Below, piece after piece: positions 26,303 through 33,483 of a stretch of 40,624 nt of DNA. The DNA is from Pseudomonadota bacterium. Its GTDB lineage: Bacteria > Desulfobacterota > Desulfobulbia > Desulfobulbales > Desulfocapsaceae. The stretch covers positions 1-40,624 of the forward strand of contig JAHJNL010000039.1 in the NCBI GenBank assembly GCA_018820855.1. Reading direction: 5' to 3'. Made by a program: the position numbers and the translations under genes. Each line of letters opens with the position of its first letter. The first letter of the stretch is position 1. The notes beneath the pieces are model-generated. The model ran no database searches, had not been told where the DNA came from, and worked only from the letters and a program-made list of their open reading frames with translations.

Positions 26303-27892
26303 TCAGTTGTCTATCTCACCATCACAATCATTGTCCAATCCATCAGCCCATCGTCCTCTTCTGTTATCAGGATGACCAGGGTAGACAAGACCATTGCTAT
26401 TGTCACAGTCGCCATCACACTCAGACCAGCCGTCTCCATCAAGATCATTCTCCTCACAGCCAGGAGTACAAGCCTCATCAATGAACCCGTCACAATTGTT
26501 ATCTATACCATCATAACAGATTTCATAATCAAGACATTGACTGCTGCACCCTTCATCCACAACGCCGTCACAATTGTTATCTATACCGTCATCGCAGATT
26601 TCGCTGCTTCCCGGATTAATGGTTGCATCATCGTCATTGCAGTCATTTTCGCATACTGTCCAGCCATCTCCATCAACATCAGTTTCACAGGAACCGGAAT
26701 AGTTCAGGGCAGCAAAGGCCTGCACAAGACCACTGCCATACGTAGGGTCATATCCCGCTATGCCGAGATCCTTGGCCGAACCGGTAAGGACTGCCCGTAC
26801 CATGTCCGGAGTGATACTTTCATCCTGGGCATAGAGTAGAGCCGCAACAGAAGCGACATGTGGCGTTGCCATGGATGTACCCCTGTAGCTGTAATACCCC
26901 CAGCCTGTGGTCTCGGAATAGGTTTCCTGCAGTATCCCGCTGTCATCATTCCCTCCCCCTGGTGCCACAAGATCAAGGCCGGTGCCACCATTTGAATAGG
27001 AGGCTATCGTTTCATCATCACCCACAGCACCCACTGCAATTGTTGTTGGATAAATTGCCGGGTAAGAAACATTTTTTAGCCAGCTGTCATTCCCTGAAGC
27101 GCAGACAACCGTCACATCGTTATTATAGACATACTCTAAAGCCGGGTCCAAAAGAGGGTCAGACGTTATCTTCGACGTTGCCTTTAAACCGAGACTCATA
27201 TTGATGACCTTGGCTCCTTCATTTACCGCAAAGTAAAGTCCTTCTGCTATGGTTGCCGTGGAACCGCCGCCATCATCATCAAGTACCTTCACCGGCATGA
27301 TACAGGCATCATGGGCCAATCCGGCAACACCGGTACCATTATCGGTACTCTGGGCGATCGTCCCGGAAACATGGGTGCCATGCCCGTCACCGTCAACGGG
27401 TTCATCATTGTTATCAATGATATTACTGCCGGGCAAGATATCAACACAGGTAATACCATCAACAGCACCTTCCCTTCTCAACCCGGTATCGAGAACTGCC
27501 ACTGAGACATCCTGACCGGTCGACAATTCCCAGGCTAACCCACTCTGGACCATGGGAAAATTCCATTGCCGGCCATACAAGGTGTCATCAACTGACACCT
27601 CAAAGGCTTCATATCGCATATTCAACCCGGCTCTCCGTCCTTGCGAACGTAAGGACCTGACATGCTCGGCTTCTTTTCCGCGCATGACACTGACGACTGT
27701 CAAATCAGCTCGGGGATAGTACTTAACAACTCGATATCCTGAAGGAATATCCTGAGGCTTTCCTGCCATAACAATCTGACCGGCAATAAAGGACTCTTGT
27801 TTATTATCAGCAGCAAAAAGTTGAGTAGCTGTAAATACCAAACAACCTATGCCCATACAGAACACACAACCTTGTGCGTAGATTTTTTTCAT
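26303..27892 (-). CDS. Secreted subtilisin-like (S8) protease with MopE-type Ca-binding repeats
   Basis: 529 residues. A signal peptide (1-27) is followed by a propeptide-like region and an S8 domain with the catalytic triad Asp135 (VAVLDTGL), His171 (GHGTHVSG) and Ser340 (GTSMATPHVA), and oxyanion Asn268 (ASGND). The C-terminal 125 residues contain three Asp/Cys-rich units (DGDGWTVCENDCNDDD, CDDGIDNNCDGVVDEGC, CYDGIDNNCDGFIDEAC and DLDGDGWSECDGDCD) like those of MopE-type surface proteins, which should bind calcium. AAGGAG five bases before ATG 27892 decides the start; a longer frame reaches 27937. It should be secreted and proteolytically active. Conserved leader copy B precedes it. Confidence 0.92.
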   Translation of the reverse strand: MKKIYAQGCVFCMGIGCLVFTATQLFAADNKQESFIAGQIVMAGKPQDIPSGYRVVKYYPRADLTVVSVMRGKEAEHVRSLRSQGRRAGLNMRYEAFEVSVDDTLYGRQWNFPMVQSGLAWELSTGQDVSVAVLDTGLRREGAVDGITCVDILPGSNIIDNNDEPVDGDGHGTHVSGTIAQSTDNGTGVAGLAHDACIMPVKVLDDDGGGSTATIAEGLYFAVNEGAKVINMSLGLKATSKITSDPLLDPALEYVYNNDVTVVCASGNDSWLKNVSYPAIYPTTIAVGAVGDDETIASYSNGGTGLDLVAPGGGNDDSGILQETYSETTGWGYYSYRGTSMATPHVASVAALLYAQDESITPDMVRAVLTGSAKDLGIAGYDPTYGSGLVQAFAALNYSGSCETDVDGDGWTVCENDCNDDDATINPGSSEICDDGIDNNCDGVVDEGCSSQCLDYEICYDGIDNNCDGFIDEACTPGCEENDLDGDGWSECDGDCDNSNGLVYPGHPDNRRGRWADGLDNDCDGEIDN

Positions 27893-27929
27893 ACCATCTC
27901 CTTTGGTCCAGTTTACCATGTTGAACATC

Positions 27930-28115
27930 AGTAGCAACTCGCCCCGACCCTCTATTCCAAACCGTAATCAATCCTGACCATCTCTGTCTGTTGCTATTCC
28001 GGAAAAAAAAGGGACTGCCTCCGAACCAGCCCCTTGTAAAGCACACCGTCCCCCACCCGAACCTTACATTTTAACCCTACAATACAAGTAGTTAAAAGAC
28101 AAGATTGAAAAACGC
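27930..28115 (-). promoter_or_regulatory. Conserved promoter-leader element, copy B
   Basis: On the minus strand TTGTCT (28102-28097), 17 bases, TAGGGT (28079-28074). The flanks match copy A almost base for base (TTTTTCAAT before, TTAA after). The core (27976-28002; CCGGAATAGCAACAGACAGA then TGGTC) starts 98 bases from the -10. A terminator hairpin lies inside it. The element precedes the S8 protease gene. Confidence 0.62.
28003..28033 (-). terminator. Attenuator-like terminator inside leader copy B
   Basis: On the minus strand GGGGCTG and CAGTCCC pair (7 bp, one G-T) around a nine-base loop, followed at once by eight T. It lies 40 bases after the putative -10, and therefore inside the transcript of the protease, about 110 bases before its ATG. 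Confidence 0.65.
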
Positions 28116-28233
28116 GCACCTCATAGTTCACCCATAACCCACTGTTTTCCACAGTTTCTTTCAATTGAAATCCAGGAAAATACAGAATGTGCTCCATCGC
28201 CTCAAACATATCGTCATACGTTTCAGTAGTTAG

Positions 28234-28264
28234 AATTACTTCTACCTGTAAGACAGAAGTAATT
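28234..28264. repeat. ATTACTTC/GAAGTAAT inverted repeat
   Basis: Perfect 10-base arms AATTACTTCT/AGAAGTAATT with an 11-base loop. The arms contain the same 8-mers as the inverted repeat at 25327-25353. Confidence 0.45.
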
Positions 28265-28317
28265 ATTTTACATATCTATTCACAGGTTCTTATCAGGGGT
28301 TATGAAAAGGCTATACA

Positions 28318-28545
28318 TCAAGAACGACCCCTCTTTACATATAGACCCGCATCAGCAAAAGGCGAACATACCGGCCAGACATCAACTCCCTCAAGTTGTC
28401 GATGATGCCGAACATCTCGCAGCGGAGGCAGACAGGCTGGCGAAACAGTTGCAACCAGGATAGCATCGGTATTTTTTCCCCAGTTGTCCTGGCAAAGAAT
28501 TTGATAAAGCCCCTTGGCTTTCGCTGCGAGTACATTGTCACTCAT
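28318..28545 (-). CDS. Small hypothetical protein
   Basis: 75 residues from an ATG preceded by GGGGAGAG. The sequence (SDNVLAAKAKGLYQILCQDN, DAILVATVSPACLPPL) is protein-like, with no signal peptide or known motif. It could be a remnant. It lies in a 1-kb stretch between the protease leader and the S74-domain gene; bases 28546-28861 after it show nothing else I can support. Confidence 0.35.
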   Translation of the reverse strand: MSDNVLAAKAKGLYQILCQDNWGKNTDAILVATVSPACLPPLRDVRHHRQLEGVDVWPVCSPFADAGLYVKRGRS

Positions 28546-28861
28546 ATTCTCTCCCCGTTCTTTGTTGATGGTATCGCAATCCAGTCGGTTTGCGACCGCT
28601 TATTGTTTCCGAGGAGGTTTGGTAAGTAATAACCATTCCATTTTCACTTCTTAAGTAACAGCAAATGGTTACAAAAACAGGGGCAACTTGACTGCATTGC
28701 AAAATGCAAATGATTTTCGATGTCCAATGAAATCTGCAACACAAAAGAGAAGAGATAGTCAGAAGATTTTATATGACTTTTTTTAAGGGGAGATGATTAT
28801 TGTCTGGGATTTATCAAGGGGTTCTCTGTGGAAATCCAGAATCTGGCAACATACAAAGAAA

Positions 28862-28885
28862 CCTGACGGGAGACATCCCATCAGG
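28862..28885 (-). terminator. Probable terminator of the S74-domain gene
   Basis: On the minus strand CCTGATGGGA pairs with TCCCGTCAGG around TGTC (10 bp, one G-T), 21 bases past the stop at 28907. The tail TTTCTTTG is only moderately T-rich. Confidence 0.6.
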
Positions 28886-28906
28886 CTTAGCGTTACATTC
28901 AAAAAA

Positions 28907-29695
28907 TCAATTACATGCTTCCGCTTCAGGATGGTCGAGACAGACAAGTGATTTCAACTCAGCGACTTGAGTAGCAAGTTCCTGAATACTTGCAACAACA
29001 AGGGGGGTAAGTTTAGAATAATTAACCCCCCACCCAACTTCATTATTCGCTGTGGCCTCTACCGCCTGAGGAAATACCCCATAAACCTCTTGAGCAATGA
29101 AACCTGTATCTGCCATACCGTTTTCCTTCCAGGTGAAATCACGTGGGCGAAGAGCTAGAATCTCACTTAATCCATAAGATACATCCTGAATATCTTCCTT
29201 AAGACGTTCGTCTGAAGTCGTGGTCCAGGCAGTACCTCCGTAAGCAAGATATACCCCTGTTAAATTGTTGAAACCATTATTTGTTACATACAATCTATCA
29301 CTGTTATATCCATAAAACATATTCGCTTTCAGAGTTCCATCAAGATTATGAATATCGAAAATGGGCATATTGGTATTACTTAAATTCGAACTGCGCCGTA
29401 ATTCGATACCACCGTTGCTGGTAGCACTACTTGCGGTTGAATCAATACGAATTTGTCCTCCTATAACATGCAGAGTCTCTGCGGGAGCCGCCGTACCAAT
29501 ACCAACATACGCTGAAGAATCATCATAATAAACCTCTGCACCTCCATTTTTACCGTTATCGTTATACTGAAGTTGGCCATCAGTACCAGCAACCCTGTTA
29601 GTGTTCAACGGAACAACAACAACATTGCTCTGAGAAAGTGCAAGAGTGGAAAACCCCATCAAAAATATCGCTGTAATTATCAATCTCTTTTTCAT
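28907..29695 (-). CDS. Exported protein with C-terminal peptidase S74 (intramolecular chaperone) domain
   Basis: 262 residues. A signal peptide (about 1-21) is followed by a short beta-rich repeat-like region (GQLQYNDNGK, YVGIGTAAPAETLHVIGG) typical of tail-fibre-like trimeric proteins. The C-terminal third is an S74 domain: SDERLKEDI with the Ser/Lys pair used for self-cleavage, LALRPRDFTWKENG, TGFIAQEV and YSKLTPLVVASIQELATQV. In phage spikes this domain guides trimerisation and then cuts itself off. Here it is a cellular exported protein. AAGGAGGGAGA precedes the ATG. Probably a secreted or surface trimer of unknown ligand. Confidence 0.88.
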   Translation of the reverse strand: MKKRLIITAIFLMGFSTLALSQSNVVVVPLNTNRVAGTDGQLQYNDNGKNGGAEVYYDDSSAYVGIGTAAPAETLHVIGGQIRIDSTASSATSNGGIELRRSSNLSNTNMPIFDIHNLDGTLKANMFYGYNSDRLYVTNNGFNNLTGVYLAYGGTAWTTTSDERLKEDIQDVSYGLSEILALRPRDFTWKENGMADTGFIAQEVYGVFPQAVEATANNEVGWGVNYSKLTPLVVASIQELATQVAELKSLVCLDHPEAEACN

Positions 29696-30032
29696 TCTCC
29701 CTCCTTTATGAGTTGTTTCTGGAAAACATCAATTTTGGCTGCATGTAATGATAACTTCTAAAAACCACAAACAGGTAACTACCTCTGGATAAGAGATAAC
29801 TTTGTTAACAGAAAAATGATGGTGTTGTCTCACCAGAATGGATACTGGGGCAGGTCGCCACCCACATCGGACAAACACCAAAACTCTCTACGGTTCGTTT
29901 CTGATACGAAGACAGATAGTTAGGTGAATCAGAGCGACGGCAACAATGACATGGAGATGTGGGTGCCACGTAACAGAGTTGCCGAAGAGACTGATTCGCC
30001 ATTCCAACAGCTGAACAAAGAGGCCAAGCCAC
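29696..30032. other. Intergenic region between S74-domain gene and cytochrome c peroxidase
   Basis: No supported gene. A 75-codon minus-strand frame (29805-30032) abuts the peroxidase stop and is Cys/Ser-rich with no motif. Ten-base arms CACCCACATC (29859-29868) and GATGTGGGTG (29956-29965) are inverted and 87 bases apart. Confidence 0.4.
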
Positions 30033-31064
30033 CTACTTCAACACAGGGTGGGGAGTAGTCTCAGTGGCTGCAGGCAATACAGGATACACCACGTTCGGCT
30101 GCGTGCCCGTGGTAGTCAGCAGGAAAGTATAAATAGCATCCACTTCGGAGCCGGTTAAGGAAATGCCGAGCTGGGCTGAACCCATAATCTGCACGGCCTC
30201 TTTTAGGGACCAGACCTTGCCGGAGTGAAAATAGGGAGCAGTCAGTTCGATATTTCTTAAGGAAGGTGATTTAAAAACATATTCATCATCGGTGGATTTT
30301 GTTACCTCAAAACGCCCCTTGTCATTGCCCATCACAGACGTTGCGGGCCGCTCGACCACCCCAAAAGAAAAATAATCTTCACCGCCCATATTCATGCCAC
30401 CATGGCAGTCGACACATCCCTTTTCCATAAAAAACTTCAGTCCTTCCTGTTCTGCAGCGGAGAGGGCACTTGCCTCGCCACGAAGAAACTTGTCAAACCG
30501 AGAATCAGGAGTCGTCAGGGTAGCCTCAAAGACCTCAATAGCTGCGGCCATATTGTCAAAGCTCACCGGCTCCTTGTCATCAGGAAAGGCTTGCTTGAAC
30601 AGCTCAATATACTGGGGCATGCTATTAATTGTTTTCAGGACCCCTTCCGGTGTATTATTCATCTCCACAGAAGCCTGAACCGGCCCTTTTGCCTGCTCTT
30701 TCAAATCTTTTGCCCTGCCATCCCAGAACTGGGCCAGGTTAAATACGGCATTCAGTACTGTCGGTGAATTCCGCGGCCCCTGCTGCCAGCCATGTCCCGT
30801 TGATGTCTCCTGGAAATCATCACCTCCCATACCGACATTGTGACACGTGTTACAGCTGATCAAGCCACTTTTGGAGAGACGCGGATCAAAATAAAGGGCC
30901 TTGCCAAGCTCAATTTTCTGGTAGGTGACAGAATTCCCTGCTATCTCTGGGATTCCGTAAGGGACAGGCCTGAATATGTCAGCGGCGTCCCCCATAAGGT
31001 TTGCCGCTGAGCATGTCGCAGCCATTCCCAGCACCAACATCCCTGTCAAAATCAGTTTTTTCAT
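30033..31064 (-). CDS. Dihaem cytochrome c peroxidase (CcpA/MauG family)
   Basis: 343 residues with a signal peptide (1-20, ending SAA). Two haem c sites, CNTCH (about residue 71) and CVDCH (about residue 217), have the spacing of dihaem peroxidases. LGKALYFDPRLSKSG, GRNSPT-like PRNSPTVLNAVFN, FWDGRAKDL and FKSPSLRNIELTAPYFHSG are family signatures. It reduces hydrogen peroxide to water in the periplasm using electrons from small cytochromes. AAAGGAGG precedes the ATG. Conserved leader copy C with a terminator stands before it, and a tetrahaem cytochrome gene is divergent about 1.4 kb away. Confidence 0.93.
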   Translation of the reverse strand: MKKLILTGMLVLGMAATCSAANLMGDAADIFRPVPYGIPEIAGNSVTYQKIELGKALYFDPRLSKSGLISCNTCHNVGMGGDDFQETSTGHGWQQGPRNSPTVLNAVFNLAQFWDGRAKDLKEQAKGPVQASVEMNNTPEGVLKTINSMPQYIELFKQAFPDDKEPVSFDNMAAAIEVFEATLTTPDSRFDKFLRGEASALSAAEQEGLKFFMEKGCVDCHGGMNMGGEDYFSFGVVERPATSVMGNDKGRFEVTKSTDDEYVFKSPSLRNIELTAPYFHSGKVWSLKEAVQIMGSAQLGISLTGSEVDAIYTFLLTTTGTQPNVVYPVLPAATETTPHPVLK

Positions 31065-31089
31065 ATTCTCCTCCTTTAGAAGTGTTAGA

Positions 31090-31275
31090 AAGCAAAAAAG
31101 CCTGATTTCAGATGCTATTCCGCACTGTAATCAGGCTCGACCAATTCTTTGTTGCTTTACCGGATGAAATCAACACCGCCTTACATGGCCTCCACCAATC
31201 ACGCAAGTGATTCTCCAATCAATATCAAAAATTTTATCTTACAATACAATATGTTGAAATGCAATGCAGGAAATT
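31090..31275 (-). promoter_or_regulatory. Conserved promoter-leader element, copy C
   Basis: On the minus strand TTGCAT (31264-31259), 17 bases ending TATTG as in copies A and B, then TAAGAT (31241-31236). The core (31139-31163; CCGGTAAAGCAACAAAGAAT then TGGTC) starts 97 bases from the -10. It is followed by GATTACAGTGCGGAATAG, which resembles copy B, and ends in a terminator just before the peroxidase ribosome site. It is more diverged from A and B than they are from each other. Confidence 0.58.
31094..31136 (-). terminator. Attenuator-like terminator before the peroxidase gene
   Basis: On the minus strand GCCTGATT and AATCAGGC form a perfect 8-bp stem around 21 bases, followed by six T. 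It ends 30 bases before the peroxidase ATG, so it would control read-through from leader copy C. Confidence 0.68.
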
Positions 31276-31800
31276 CACACAACCTTGAGAACCAGGATCA
31301 GATCCTGGTAGAGCCGTTTTCGCGTACGGCTCCGTTTGTCTATGCCAAAAATACGGAAACAGCCCCGGACCGGGCGTGAGAGAACAAGTTAATGGCAGGA
31401 GGAGATTTCCGGCAAGTTACCGACAAAGAGGAGCGAAATAAAGCGATTCAACAGGCCCGTACTTTTCCTGGCATACTCGCAAAGAGAGTGCCGACCACCT
31501 GCCCATCATGCAACTGTGAGCAACGTGGTGAAAAAGAAGACAGGAAAAAGATACTATTTCAAGACCTGGGCCTTTAGCGTTGAATGGGGATTCTGTAGGA
31601 CTATGGCGGAGTATGTCAATGAAAATGAGACACCATTAATCGTAACTCAAAGCAGAACCGCCTGACTTTCGTCAGGTTTGTTAATCCATGCTGCTTCTAA
31701 CAGCGGAACTGGTTTTAGGCACACAAAAAAAGAAGAAATGAGGGCTGACAAACTCCCCTTATGTGATAGCGAACTCTGGTGTCTTCGCCCCTCCCTCCAA

Positions 31801-31823
31801 TTCGCGGTTGAAACCGCTCCCAC
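31801..31823 (-). repeat. REP-like palindromic unit 3
   Basis: TTCGCGGTTGAAACCGCTCC plus CAC on the plus strand, differing at one position from unit 2 at 25000-25022. The internal GCGGTTTCAACCGC reads as a palindrome. Confidence 0.65.
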
Positions 31824-31939
31824 ATTTCTCATCTCATACACTTCGACATTATTCCATGTGCCTGCAGATCGCTGTTCAGGGGCTGGCCGGGAGTGGGATG
31901 GTTTTGCCCTTCCCCCATTGGCACAAGCTGAGCACCGCA

Positions 31940-32007
31940 GAATCTGCCGACAAGGAGTTTGAACTGTCTGAGCGAAGCGAGTTTTCAAACTCCTTGTCGG
32001 CAGATTC
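31940..32007. repeat. Perfect 24-bp inverted repeat
   Basis: Arms at 31940-31963 and 31984-32007 are exact reverse complements (key words GAATCTGCCGAC and GTCGGCAGATTC) around a 20-base loop containing GAGCGAAGCGAG. No T-run follows on either strand. It is too perfect for chance. Confidence 0.85.
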
Positions 32008-32216
32008 GAGGAGCACCCCGCAAGGGGCTATAAACTCCAGGCAGTCCGAAGGACCTTGTGACAGGGGTGCCCTTTCTTTTGCTTCCTTTCTTTGGGCACA
32101 CAAAGAAAAGAAGTTACCCCTCCTGGCTGTTCACAGAACTGCCTGATCACACGACAACTGAGTCGCAAAAATTGACAATTTTTCCACGCCAACATGGGTA
32201 CTTATAACTTTCCAAT

Positions 32217-32245
32217 TTGACATATATTTAATTTGTTGATAAATA
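32217..32245 (+). promoter_or_regulatory. Strong sigma-70-type promoter for the tetrahaem cytochrome
   Basis: Consensus TTGACA (32217-32222), 17 bases, TAAATA (32240-32245). The transcript would have a leader of about 215 bases before the ATG, containing a stretch around 32360-32400 (CCGATAACAACC... GATCGGG) that could fold. Confidence 0.65.
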
Positions 32246-32467
32246 CGTAGAGCGTAAAATATACAACCCAGCAGTATGGTGAAAACATTTTGATTGCCTG
32301 ATTAGGCTTCACTAGCTGCCTTTCACTCTGAAAAATTATAAACTTTTTGCGTCCTGATTGCGGACCGATAACAACCATGCAGCAACTTTGATCGGGTTGA
32401 TGAATGTGAGTGGAGCAACCATACGCTTCATCTACCGAAATAAGAAACCATAAAGGGAGGGATAATG

Positions 32468-32881
32468 ATGCGTAGTAAAATTTTGACTGTATTTGTTGTG
32501 TGTCTTTTTGCTTTTTGGGGGCTCACTTCTTTGGCAAACGCCAGAAACGGTAATGCTCCTCAAAACGGAGGAATGTCCATTTATGATGGAGTCCCCACTG
32601 AAGCAGAATGCCGCGTATGTCACGATGATCTCACTAATTTCCCCATGCTGCTGGTGACAAACGTGGAAAAGCATCATCCATTGCCTTCTGACCCTACCAC
32701 CTGCGTTACCTGCCATTCTATCTGGGATGAAGATCTTGAAAAATATGTTTTCTTTTATACGACCGATTGCCTTAAATGTCATGCTGTATCAACAATTGAA
32801 GGAAGTCCTGGCAGCTTCAATATACATCACGAGACAACAACATTTGCGGAACGTGATTGTGACGCCTGCCACCTACGCTAG
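32468..32881 (+). CDS. Exported tetrahaem c-type cytochrome
   Basis: About 137 residues with a signal peptide (cleavage near LANA). Four haem c motifs occur in order: CRVCH, CVTCH, CLKCH and CDACH, the last at the C-terminus. Further histidines (KHHPLP, NIHHETTT) can serve as distal ligands. A small periplasmic electron carrier of the multihaem type is expected. The start is either ATG 32465 or ATG 32468; GGAGG is seven bases before the second, which I prefer. It is divergent from the cytochrome c peroxidase and could feed it electrons, though this is inference. Confidence 0.88.
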   Translation: MRSKILTVFVVCLFAFWGLTSLANARNGNAPQNGGMSIYDGVPTEAECRVCHDDLTNFPMLLVTNVEKHHPLPSDPTTCVTCHSIWDEDLEKYVFFYTTDCLKCHAVSTIEGSPGSFNIHHETTTFAERDCDACHLR

Positions 32882-33022
32882 TTTTTAATAAATAGTATTT
32901 ATATGGGGCGAAAAGCATCTCAGCTATAAGTTACCAAGGCCAATCCCTTGCCGGGCTTCCCTCTCAGCAGGTGCGACGATTTGCCATATTTACAAAATGA
33001 ATGTCTTCTTATATTAGTAAGT

Positions 33023-33028
33023 TATAAT
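33023..33028 (+). promoter_or_regulatory. Putative -10 element of the GEMM riboswitch transcript
   Basis: A perfect TATAAT lies about ten bases before the aptamer's first paired bases. No good -35 is visible at 16-18 bases upstream; the region is AT-rich. Confidence 0.4.
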
Positions 33029-33036
33029 AATATACT

Positions 33037-33104
33037 GTAGCGCTAAACCCATCGTGAGATGGGGGCAGAAAGCCACGGATCTTTAAGAGATAGCCGGGCT
33101 GCCT
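33037..33104 (+). promoter_or_regulatory. GEMM-I riboswitch (cyclic dinucleotide)
   Basis: The landmarks are TAAACCCATC, a GTGA (GNRA) tetraloop, GATGGG, GCAGAAAGCCACGGATCT, then AGATAGCCGGGCTGCC. This is the order and wording of GEMM-I aptamers: P2 capped by a GNRA loop, the conserved AAAGCC joint and the P3 receptor arm. The ligand is cyclic di-GMP or, as in some delta-proteobacterial members, cyclic AMP-GMP; I cannot decide between them. The 3' part overlaps a terminator. Confidence 0.85.
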
Positions 33105-33133
33105 TGAATGTGAGGTAGCTCGGCTCTTTTTTT
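33092..33133 (+). terminator. Riboswitch-linked terminator
   Basis: AGCCGGGCTGCC pairs with GGTAGCTCGGCT (12 bp with two G-T pairs) around ten bases, followed by CTTTTTTT. The 5' arm is part of the GEMM aptamer, so ligand binding and termination exclude each other, suggesting an on-switch. Confidence 0.8.
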
Positions 33134-33260
33134 ATGCAGGGCCAGGAGTAAGACGGGACTCTATGAGTCGCTTCCCTCCTTTCAGTCCGGTATTTCACCC
33201 CACTCTCTTGAACCGGTGGGCGTTACACATTTATATACCTCAAGCAAGGAGTTCACTCCC

Positions 33261-33320
33261 ATGAAAGAGGTTATTCTAAAGACGCCAATTGAAGGCCTCT
33301 TCAGGGACCGTAGTCCCTGA
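33261..33320 (+). CDS. Candidate 19-residue leader peptide
   Basis: ATG to TGA, 19 residues (MKEVILKTPIEGLFRDRSP). AAGGAG lies ten bases before the ATG. The stop codon and the last half of the ORF lie inside a perfect 17-bp terminator stem, so a translating ribosome would break the hairpin. No run of a single amino acid points to a specific attenuation signal. It may be a true leader ORF or chance. Confidence 0.4.
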   Translation: MKEVILKTPIEGLFRDRSP

Positions 33321-33338
33321 AGAGGCCTTTGTCTTTTC
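33292..33338 (+). terminator. Perfect 17-bp hairpin with T-rich tail
   Basis: Arms 33292-33308 and 33313-33329 are exact complements with a CGTA loop, followed by TTTGTCTTTT. It lies between the GEMM riboswitch and the secreted-protein operon, and overlaps a short ORF. Confidence 0.8.
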
Positions 33339-33483
33339 AGGCCCGTCGAAAGATTTATTCGAATGTGCCTTATTTACATAAAAAGTTCAAACTCTTCGTT
33401 CAACTGAGTAAGAAACCTGCAGGTCTTCGTCGTTATCAAAAGATCTGGATTGTTTTTGACAAGTCAGCTTCGGGAATAAAATT

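Larger units (their letters stand above)
31276..32216. other. Repeat-rich intergenic region
   Basis: No gene is supported. It contains a REP-like unit (31801-31823), a 24-bp inverted repeat (31940-32007) and a palindromic CTTTCTTTGGGCACACAAAG stretch near 32080-32110 that is partly echoed at 31717-31738. These look like miniature mobile or REP-type debris. A 61-codon plus frame at 31392-31577 has no supporting evidence. Confidence 0.5.

Noticed and set aside
26231-26839. 202-codon plus-strand ORF
   Set aside because: It is antisense to the Asp/Cys repeat region of the S8 protease; its Ile/Thr-rich sequence is an artefact of that repeat.
29805-30032. 75-codon minus-strand ORF after the peroxidase
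   Set aside because: Low-complexity Ser/Cys-rich translation, no motif and no ribosome site.
31392-31577. 61-codon plus-strand ORF with CPSC...C
   Set aside because: Short, no convincing ribosome site or family, lying in repeat-rich intergenic DNA.
31647-32146. Several overlapping ORFs on both strands
   Set aside because: They are produced by the inverted repeats; the same words appear in translations of both strands.
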